38,818 nt of DNA from Saprospiraceae bacterium (lineage in GTDB: Bacteria; Bacteroidota; Bacteroidia; Chitinophagales; Saprospiraceae). The translations under genes and the position numbers were made by a program. Below, in pieces: positions 1 to 5,893 of the stretch. The notes under the pieces are model-generated. The model was not told the DNA's origin. It was given only the letters and a program-made list of their open reading frames with translations, and made no database searches. The DNA lies in NCBI GenBank assembly GCA_015490715.1, contig WFXH01000101.1, positions 1-38,818 on the forward strand, read 5' to 3'. The first letter of the stretch is position 1, and each line of letters starts with the position of its first letter.

Positions 1-305
1 CTACGCCTTCCAATGAAGATCCGCATCATCCCAAATTGCTTGTCCGTCACCATCAATACCGCCACCTTGCCCTCCGGGGGGAGATTTTTCTCCAGGCGCA
101 TCATATGGGTGCGGGCGTTCTCGCGCGTAGGGCAATGCCGCACGTACACCGAGTACTGAAAGCGATGGTAGCCATCTTGGAGCAACCACTTGCGAAAGTG
201 ATCCGCCCGACGCAACTGGCTGCGCGTCTCGACGGGCAAATCAAACATCACTATCAACCACATATTGCGGTATCGGTTATAACTCTCGCGCCGGATATAT
301 TGCAT
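1..305 (-). CDS. cas2: CRISPR-associated endonuclease Cas2 (type II-C), 3' end cut by window edge
   Basis: Translating the minus strand from ATG 305 gives an open frame of about 101 residues to the window edge, beginning MQYIRRESYNRYRNMWLIVM. It continues with FDLPVETR, which carries the conserved metal-binding Asp of the Cas2 ferredoxin fold, then FQYSVYVRHCPTRENA and KVAVLMVTDKQFGMM. These blocks are typical of type II-C Cas2, usually about 100-115 aa, so only a few C-terminal residues are missing. With Cas1 it forms the spacer-integration complex. A GTG at 314 is an alternative start, with a purine-rich stretch upstream of it. It lies 38 nt after cas1 as the last visible gene of cas9-cas1-cas2. 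II-C arrays usually follow cas2, so the array is expected just outside the window. Confidence 0.93.
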   Translation of the reverse strand, partial: MQYIRRESYNRYRNMWLIVMFDLPVETRSQLRRADHFRKWLLQDGYHRFQYSVYVRHCPTRENARTHMMRLEKNLPPEGKVAVLMVTDKQFGMMRIFIGRR

Positions 306-343
306 CTTCCACACCTGATTTCACCCTTCCTCTCCGCAGCTAC

Positions 344-1258
344 TCAACGCGGTTGCAGCGCAATCGACGGAAGGACGAGTTTGCGCTTTGTCCCCTCGTA
401 GCACGCGGCCAGGGATGCAGCTGTCATGGGCAATCCCGCCATCAGGGGCATTTTTCGCTTGCCGTAATACGCGTCGACCGTGGCCACTTCCAGTAGCCGT
501 GCCTTTACCTCGCGATCCAACTCGAGCATCGCATCCCCCGCCCTTTGCATCCACAAATCGTATACCAAAAGGTCGGCAAAGGGACGAAAGGGCTCCATCA
601 GGTCGTCGGCTAAACAAAAGGCATTGTACTGATTGCGATGGTGAATGCCGAGAGAGGGCAGTAGGCCGGCCGACACGATGGCGCGCGCCACCATGGCGCG
701 CACCACGGCATAGCAGTAATTGAGGAGGTTGTTGGGTGGAAGGCCATCTGGATCGCGTTGGAATCCATCTAAGAACAGCTCCCAGTAGCGCGCTGCCGCC
801 TGGCCTTCGATGTTGTCGGGATCCCCCGAGCGCACCTTGTGCAGCATCCGCTTGAGCTTGACATAGGGCCGGCGAATGGCGGCGAGCACCTGCATCTGGT
901 TGCGCACCTTGGCGATGACGATCTGCTTCCAGAGGTTTTTCTTGAGCGGCTCGCTGGCTCGTATCTGCGACCGATAGCGCTTGGTCTGGAGGGTATGCCC
1001 TTCCATGGGGAGCATCATGGCCGCCGGATGGTGTTTTTCGTCGCAGCTCAACAGCACGACCTTGTTTTGGTGCAGAGCGCGCATGAGCTGATGGGTGATG
1101 GTGATCTGCGGATGGTCGAGGATGACCATGGCCAGGTCTTCGATGGGCCGGACGACGCAATCCTCCTCTCCGCTGTCGAGCACGCGGTGGATTTCGATTT
1201 GCCGCAGGTGGAGGCGCAAGTAGGCCGGCGAGCCGATATAGAGCGTGCGCTTGACCAT
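344..1258 (-). CDS. cas1: CRISPR-associated endonuclease Cas1 (type II-C)
   Basis: This 304-residue protein is the integrase subunit of the Cas1-Cas2 adaptation complex, which inserts new spacers at the leader end of the array. The expected metal-binding residues are present: Glu151 in DNIEGQAAARYWE, His206/207 in GIHHRNQYNAF, and Asp218/219 in LADDLMEPFRPFADLLV. The length is normal for type II Cas1. The start at 1258 lies 3 nt after the cas9 stop codon, so the two genes are cotranscribed and probably translationally coupled. No cas4 or csn2 is visible, which with cas9-cas1-cas2 order supports subtype II-C. I see no truncation or missing key residue. Confidence 0.97.
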   Translation of the reverse strand: MVKRTLYIGSPAYLRLHLRQIEIHRVLDSGEEDCVVRPIEDLAMVILDHPQITITHQLMRALHQNKVVLLSCDEKHHPAAMMLPMEGHTLQTKRYRSQIRASEPLKKNLWKQIVIAKVRNQMQVLAAIRRPYVKLKRMLHKVRSGDPDNIEGQAAARYWELFLDGFQRDPDGLPPNNLLNYCYAVVRAMVARAIVSAGLLPSLGIHHRNQYNAFCLADDLMEPFRPFADLLVYDLWMQRAGDAMLELDREVKARLLEVATVDAYYGKRKMPLMAGLPMTAASLAACYEGTKRKLVLPSIALQPR

Positions 1259-1261
1259 GGC

Positions 1262-4200
1262 TCAGTACTCTCCCACGTGCACGATGTCGCCCAAGTGGTT
1301 GAGGCGGACTTTTACTACCCCTTTTAAATATCTTATAGTTTGTATTAAATAATACTTCACACCCTTGAGGCGCTTGTTTTTTAAATCATCATTTGTTGTA
1401 GTTTCGCTTTCTATATGATTTGTGAATAAATACCACTCACTCGATATTGTCTGCACCCGAAACAAGTGCGGGCTGATGCGCGCCTTGTTCCTCGGGTCGA
1501 GCAAGTCGATCTCGCGAGGGTCAAAACCGTCTTCCTCCGACGGAAAGACGAACATCTCGTTTTTCTTCAGGGAGAAGACAAACTCCCACCCCTCCTCGCT
1601 CTTGTAGTTCCTATCTACAACGGGCAATCCCATCATCTTGCGCTGCACGGCTTCGAAAAAAGTGACTACACACTCGCGGTACTTGCCCTTCGAATCTCTG
1701 TAGATGGCGATGTGGTGGTTGTTTTCCAACACGTGGTAGTCGGTAGGGCGGGTAGGATCTTCATGGCCGAGGTGATCGCGCATGGGACGCAGTGGTATGG
1801 GCTTTTCACCCGTCATAACGCGCACGCGCTTGATCGCAACGCCCTTGCTGCGATCCAGCCAGATGGGATTGCGCTCGAGGTCGGAAAAGGCCTTTTTCGC
1901 ATCCCCACCATAGGCATCGAGTCGTCGCTGTAAAATCCTGCGAATTTTGGCATCGACCACATCTTTTATTTTCAAATCCGGCGTGATCGGCACGCGCTTG
2001 GTAAACACATCTTTTATATATAGGATACCCACCGATTCAGGCAGGGGTTTCCCCCAGGGCAGCATGATGGGATTTTTCTTCAGCGAATTTTTCCCCGTAA
2101 AGGCATGCTTCGGATCCCCTCCAAATTCTTCCAATCGCTTGAGTAGGGCCTCCCGATAGGGCTTTTTGGCTACCTGCATGATTTTATCCCTTGTAAAAGA
2201 GCTATCGATTTTTTCATACCTGACTTCGTAGCGCCGTATGCGTCCGTAAATCGTCTCCTTGTGGAGCTGACCGCGTGGCGTCAAGGTCTTCTGGTAGATG
2301 TATCCCCTGCTTGTACGAATCTTGTTGAGTCGCGGCGTGACCACTTTGTTCTTGGCCTTGTGAGAGACGAGTATTTCTCGGATCTTCTCCTTCGCTGCAG
2401 CGCGGAAGTTGGGCATTGGTGGTTTAAATCGCCATATCCCACTTTCGGGGTCTTTGTACATGAGCTTGTTCTTCAAGTCATGGCGCGTGATGTTTTCTTC
2501 TCCTCTGGCCGATCGATGGGAAAAGAAGTTGACGTGGTTGCGCGTCGTAAAGGCCACGATGAGGGCATCGACGGCGTGGTGTCGGTGGTCGTCGCGCTTC
2601 GTCCAGTCTTTGAGCAGCCAGCGTTCCTGTCCGTTTTTATCGCGCGTGCGTATGAGTAATCCCCTGGCCTGATACCTCGGATAGTTGATTTCCTTCATTA
2701 CGTTGATCAGCCCCCACTCTTCTCGCAATTCCTCCGTAATCAAACCCGAAGTCACCACCACACTGCGGCACACCTGCTTGAGCATCTTCATAGCCTCACG
2801 CGTGATGTAGCGCGTCAATGCGAGGTCTCTTCCGATGAAGTTGACCTCCTCGATTTCGTCCTTGCGCATGAGGAGTTTGTTGCGCTTGGCCTTTGAAATA
2901 ATTCCTTTGGACCATAAGTCATTAACTCGCATTATGTATTGGTCCTTGAATTTATTGTATTTATTGCTGACATACTCCATCCCTGTACTATCTCCCTTTT
3001 CTAAGTTCGTTTTTGCAAACGTCAACACCTTGTTGGAAAAGGAATCATCAAACAGTATCGACTGCGGAATGATGTGGTCCACGTTGACCTTGTTGGTAAA
3101 GAGCTCGCTCTCGTGAAAGATTTCATCCTTGTCCGGATCTACATTGTATATCTCTTTAAACCCTATACTCGCCGTCTCTTCATACAGCTTATACCGCGTG
3201 ATATCTGCGCGCGTGGGATAGGGGATACCGAATTTCTCTTCGAGGATCTTGCGAATGCGCTCGTTCTCCTTGGTGTTTTTGCGTATGAATTCAGTCATGC
3301 GCTTTCGCCCTATGAGGTCTCGTTTGAGCTCTCTGGCTAACTCGATGCGGATTTCATCGGGACGACCCATGCGCTCATCGGCCATGATGGCATTGACCAC
3401 ATGTACCATTTGATTGAGAATCTTTTCCACCACGGGATTGCGCAGCTTGTGTTTAGGGATGATGTCTAAGCGATCCTTGAGCTCACGCTGCTCAATCTCT
3501 TCACTGGTCTCGTGGAGCGAATGGCGATACCCCGCTAGCTCAGCAGCTTTGCTATAGGGATGCTCCGCAATATAGGGAAACATCTTGCGTATGGCCTTAC
3601 TGCTGAGCTTGGAGTATCCGTCTATTGAGTTGATATTCACATCGGCCAGTATTTCGGCGAAGCGTCGCGGGAAGCCAAACTTGTTTTGCAAATGCTGGAT
3701 GAGTTTTTCCTGTCCCGTCTGCGAATTGTCCCCTTCGAACGAATACAGCAGGTGCCATAGCTGGTAGGCGGGTTGTTGGACAAAGGCCTTTCCCTCCAGC
3801 TCTCCATCGAAGTATAGTATGCGCTTGTCCACACCGATGTGATCGAAAAAGCCTTCCAGCACGCGCATCTTCTCTTCGTAGGTCTTTTTCTCTATATTCG
3901 ATGAGGGCCAATCCATCTCCTCCATCATCTGCTGGTAGGCCTTTAAGAGCATGGCATTGGTGACATTGCCCTTTATCTCACTGAAATTGATATCGATGTC
4001 GAGCTGAGCCAGCGGTATCTCGCGCTTCCCATTATCCCTTTCCTCAGAAGCAGTTTCGACGGTGAGGTTCAACCGCTTGAGGAGCGCGATAAAATCCTTC
4101 TTTTTGATCTTCTTGCGCCAGTTGAGCTCGTTGAAGATCATCTTGCGCACTTCGGGTGCCAGTGGATATTCCTTCCTCGTGCGCCTGTCCTCAACGCGAA

Positions 4201-5473
4201 GGTTGTGGATGCGCTGCCAGAGATTAAACTCCTGTACTAGTGGCGAGGAGAACGGCGCAACGCGATACCCGATGCGCACCTCTTTTTTTACACCGTCTTT
4301 TTCGATCACCTTGGTCTGAGATTCGAAGATGCAGAAGCTGAGGAGCTTCTTTTGCGATTTCAGAGGGCGCTGATAAAAGATGGTCTCTTTGCCAATTTTC
4401 CGCTTCAATGCATCCGTGAGTCGGTCGGGATAGTAGCGTCTTTGCGTTTCCCATATGCGCTCGAACTCCTGCTCGTAGTCCTTGCGGAAGAAGATGCGGT
4501 TTTTGATGTCGCGATGCGGATTTTCTTTCAATTGGTTCCACAAGTACTGTCCGACCGTCCAGCCCTTCTCCTGTAGGTGATAGCTGCGATTGCTGATCTT
4601 TCCTAAATGGCTGATTGACTTCGAAATATCACCGTTTACGCACATCAACACGTAGATGAGTTCGTCGGGCTCCACTTTGCTCTTGGCCGCTTTGCTACGC
4701 AGACAGTACTCGTACAGTCGCCTCTCTCTTCTCTTGCCCTTGGGTTTGACGGCTTCCACACCCTGAAATACCTCTTTAAGGAGAGCAGCGGTGGTTTTTT
4801 TCGATTGGTGCCATAGTTTTTGTTTCAGTGTATCGGTGAGCTGGTCGGGATAATACTGCCGTTGGACTTCCCAGATGCGGTTGAATTCGTCTTCGTAATT
4901 AGCGGTATAAAATTGTGGGATGATGTAGTCTGGATCTGCCTGGATCTTAGTACAGATGTACTCTCCCACCGTCGCTCCGGTCTTCTTGAGCTCTTCGACC
5001 ACATCAACCGCATTGATGGCGCTGCCTTCGTCTTCGCCTTTCAACTTGCGGTTGCTCTTATAGCCGCGCTTTTTGTTGATGGCGAGAAAGATGCGCGCAA
5101 GGTCGCGCAAGGAGACCTGCTCATCCACTGCTCTTGCTCGCATTTCGTGAATGTAGTGGGGATGTTCGTCGGGTGCGGGAGCGAGATCCTCCCGATCGTC
5201 GATCCATCCCTCTTGTATGAATATATCGATGAGCTTGTCGCGTCGCTGTTGAAATCGATCCAGATTGCGCCGCATCCCCCGTTTGATACGACGCACTTGC
5301 GTGGGCGTCTCCGTCTTTCCGTCCATAAATCTCTTCTTCTCCTCGTGAGAGACGGGCACGATCCGCACGCCCATGCGCACGATTTCAGACGTTTCATTCT
5401 CGTTTTCCGCTTCCAGTATGTACGCCCATCCGATGGAAGCCACACCCAGGTCCAGACCTAATACCTTTTTCAT
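1262..5473 (-). CDS. cas9: CRISPR-associated endonuclease Cas9 (type II-C, large Bacteroidetes form)
   Basis: This 1403-residue RNA-guided DNA endonuclease cuts target DNA with a split RuvC domain and an HNH domain. RuvC-I is GLDLGVASIGW with Asp8. An Arg-rich bridge helix spans about residues 58-83. RuvC-II is EIRIELARE with Glu711. HNH is NVDHIIPQS with Asp799 and His800, plus Asn823. RuvC-III is HHAVDA with His965 and Asp969. The H800-to-N823 spacing equals that of H840-to-N863 in S. pyogenes Cas9. The REC lobe holds two similar segments at about 168-222 and 306-362. The C-terminal PAM-interacting part ends with a block typical of Bacteroidetes Cas9 (HNHxGD-like RLNHLGDIVHVG). All nuclease residues are intact, so it should be active. 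No clear Shine-Dalgarno precedes ATG 5473, which is common in this phylum. Several AT-rich patches (about 1320-1440 and 2890-2970) contrast with the neighbouring genes. Confidence 0.98.
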   Translation of the reverse strand: MKKVLGLDLGVASIGWAYILEAENENETSEIVRMGVRIVPVSHEEKKRFMDGKTETPTQVRRIKRGMRRNLDRFQQRRDKLIDIFIQEGWIDDREDLAPAPDEHPHYIHEMRARAVDEQVSLRDLARIFLAINKKRGYKSNRKLKGEDEGSAINAVDVVEELKKTGATVGEYICTKIQADPDYIIPQFYTANYEDEFNRIWEVQRQYYPDQLTDTLKQKLWHQSKKTTAALLKEVFQGVEAVKPKGKRRERRLYEYCLRSKAAKSKVEPDELIYVLMCVNGDISKSISHLGKISNRSYHLQEKGWTVGQYLWNQLKENPHRDIKNRIFFRKDYEQEFERIWETQRRYYPDRLTDALKRKIGKETIFYQRPLKSQKKLLSFCIFESQTKVIEKDGVKKEVRIGYRVAPFSSPLVQEFNLWQRIHNLRVEDRRTRKEYPLAPEVRKMIFNELNWRKKIKKKDFIALLKRLNLTVETASEERDNGKREIPLAQLDIDINFSEIKGNVTNAMLLKAYQQMMEEMDWPSSNIEKKTYEEKMRVLEGFFDHIGVDKRILYFDGELEGKAFVQQPAYQLWHLLYSFEGDNSQTGQEKLIQHLQNKFGFPRRFAEILADVNINSIDGYSKLSSKAIRKMFPYIAEHPYSKAAELAGYRHSLHETSEEIEQRELKDRLDIIPKHKLRNPVVEKILNQMVHVVNAIMADERMGRPDEIRIELARELKRDLIGRKRMTEFIRKNTKENERIRKILEEKFGIPYPTRADITRYKLYEETASIGFKEIYNVDPDKDEIFHESELFTNKVNVDHIIPQSILFDDSFSNKVLTFAKTNLEKGDSTGMEYVSNKYNKFKDQYIMRVNDLWSKGIISKAKRNKLLMRKDEIEEVNFIGRDLALTRYITREAMKMLKQVCRSVVVTSGLITEELREEWGLINVMKEINYPRYQARGLLIRTRDKNGQERWLLKDWTKRDDHRHHAVDALIVAFTTRNHVNFFSHRSARGEENITRHDLKNKLMYKDPESGIWRFKPPMPNFRAAAKEKIREILVSHKAKNKVVTPRLNKIRTSRGYIYQKTLTPRGQLHKETIYGRIRRYEVRYEKIDSSFTRDKIMQVAKKPYREALLKRLEEFGGDPKHAFTGKNSLKKNPIMLPWGKPLPESVGILYIKDVFTKRVPITPDLKIKDVVDAKIRRILQRRLDAYGGDAKKAFSDLERNPIWLDRSKGVAIKRVRVMTGEKPIPLRPMRDHLGHEDPTRPTDYHVLENNHHIAIYRDSKGKYRECVVTFFEAVQRKMMGLPVVDRNYKSEEGWEFVFSLKKNEMFVFPSEEDGFDPREIDLLDPRNKARISPHLFRVQTISSEWYLFTNHIESETTTNDDLKNKRLKGVKYYLIQTIRYLKGVVKVRLNHLGDIVHVGEY

Positions 5474-5482
5474 ATGCGATGA

Positions 5483-5515
5483 TTTGGTTTGTATAAAATT
5501 TTTGTACTATCTTTG
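5483..5515 (+). promoter_or_regulatory. Bacteroidetes-type promoter for tracrRNA
   Basis: TTTG at 5483-5486 is followed after 21 nt by TATCTTTG at 5508-5515, an exact match to the Bacteroidetes primary-sigma -7 element TAnnTTTG with a -33 TTTG. A second TTTG at 5488 would give a 16-nt spacer. Transcription should start about 5-7 nt downstream, at the anti-repeat. The promoter begins only 9 nt from the cas9 ATG on the other strand, so it occupies the cas9 ribosome-binding region. Confidence 0.75.
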
Positions 5516-5520
5516 CAGCA

Positions 5521-5606
5521 ACAACTTGGTGCTTTTCACAATAAGGATTATTCCGTTGTGAAAACAACTGGTTCGCCCTCAACCATAATGGGGGCTTTTT
5601 TATTTT
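5521..5606 (+). ncRNA. tracrRNA of the type II-C system
   Basis: The predicted transcript starts with an anti-repeat (5521-5542, ending GCTTTTCACAAT) followed by AAGG. The Neisseria II-C tracrRNA has the same GCTACAAT-AAGG junction. It continues with a small GGA-TTAT-TCC hairpin (5545-5554), then GTTGTGAAAACAAC (5555-5568), then an intrinsic terminator. The anti-repeat implies a CRISPR repeat beginning GTTGTGAAAAGC, with a G.U pair at the first base, matching the GTTGTG start typical of II-C repeats. TTTTCACAAT (5533-5542) can also pair in cis with GTTGTGAAAA (5555-5564). The 5' end comes from the promoter position and the 3' end from the T-run. The RNA is divergent from cas9. Its role is to pair with crRNA and bind Cas9. 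Confidence 0.85.
5575..5606 (+). terminator. Rho-independent terminator of tracrRNA
   Basis: GCCCTC (5575-5580) pairs with GGGGGC (5590-5595), including one G.U pair, around a 9-nt loop. It is followed by TTTTTTATTTT (5596-5606). The T-run on the + strand fixes the direction of transcription of the tracrRNA. Confidence 0.8.
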
Positions 5607-5620
5607 ATGCATTTACCCCC

Positions 5621-5628
5621 CAAATATA
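5621..5628 (-). promoter_or_regulatory. Possible -7 element of the cas9-cas1-cas2 promoter
   Basis: The minus strand reads TATATTTG here, an exact TAnnTTTG match. The -33 region (about 5648-5653) is poor. If used, the cas9 mRNA would start near 5614 and its leader of about 140 nt would be antisense to the whole tracrRNA. I find no better minus-strand promoter nearer to cas9. Confidence 0.4.
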
Positions 5629-5706
5629 CACACTATCAATGGGTTGGAGAACATCGATGTGTGAAAACGAATTTCAAAATTTATTTCTTTACCTAAGCTT
5701 TTCCGG

Positions 5707-5723
5707 TTTGGCACGGTATTGGC
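5707..5723 (+). promoter_or_regulatory. Sigma-54-like (-24/-12) promoter
   Basis: The + strand reads TTTGGCACGGTATTGGC. Against the sigma-54 consensus TTGGCACG-N4-TTGC there is a single mismatch (TGGC for TTGC). The GG (5710-5711) and GC (5722-5723) doublets are separated by exactly 10 nt, as required. Transcription would start near 5735. The downstream unit is a candidate small RNA ending in a strong terminator. Read-through could serve the peptidase gene at 5894. RpoN itself is not in the window. Confidence 0.45.
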
Positions 5724-5734
5724 TTATACATAGG

Positions 5735-5822
5735 CGTTAGTGTAATTGTTTGTTCCTAATTTGCTTTTATAGCAATTTCCGAGATCGGTTCGCTGGGGGG
5801 CTGAACCGGTCTCGTTTTTTTT
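5735..5822 (+). ncRNA. Candidate small RNA or attenuated leader
   Basis: This stretch lies between a sigma-54-like element and a strong intrinsic terminator and has no good ORF. It would give a transcript of about 88 nt with two hairpins. The first is TTGCT-TTTAT-AGCAA (5761-5775). The second is the 11-bp terminator stem at 5781-5813. I recognise no known RNA family. It could instead be the attenuated leader of the downstream peptidase gene. Confidence 0.4.
5781..5822 (+). terminator. Strong Rho-independent terminator
   Basis: GAGATCGGTTC (5781-5791) pairs fully with GAACCGGTCTC (5803-5813), with one G.U, around an 11-nt G-rich loop. Eight Ts follow at 5815-5822. It acts on the + strand, although tracrRNA already has its own terminator 180 nt upstream, so a separate transcript must end here. 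Confidence 0.85.
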
Positions 5823-5893
5823 ATACCCCATACAAAAAGGAATTCACACCCCACTACCTCTTGCGGAATGTTTTGTATGTTCGCAGTGTGTAA

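Noticed and set aside
321..1160. 279-residue minus-strand frame overlapping cas1
   Set aside because: It is a Pro/Arg/His-rich out-of-frame reading of cas1, which itself has all family motifs.
4820..5461. 213-residue open frame on the + strand
   Set aside because: It lies wholly antisense to the cas9 N-terminal half, where the minus-strand frame has clear RuvC-I and bridge-helix motifs.
5555..5568. GTTGTGAAAACAAC as a stray degenerate CRISPR repeat
   Set aside because: It is only 14 nt, has no second copy at spacer distance, and sits inside the tracrRNA between anti-repeat and terminator. A structural role in that RNA is more likely.
5489..5740. 83-residue open frame on the + strand upstream of the S9 peptidase
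   Set aside because: It runs through the tracrRNA and its terminator, lacks a ribosome-binding signal and shows no protein family features.
1..5893. CRISPR array within the window
   Set aside because: I found no direct repeats with regular spacing here; only the anti-repeat and its mimic resemble a repeat. The array is probably left of base 1.
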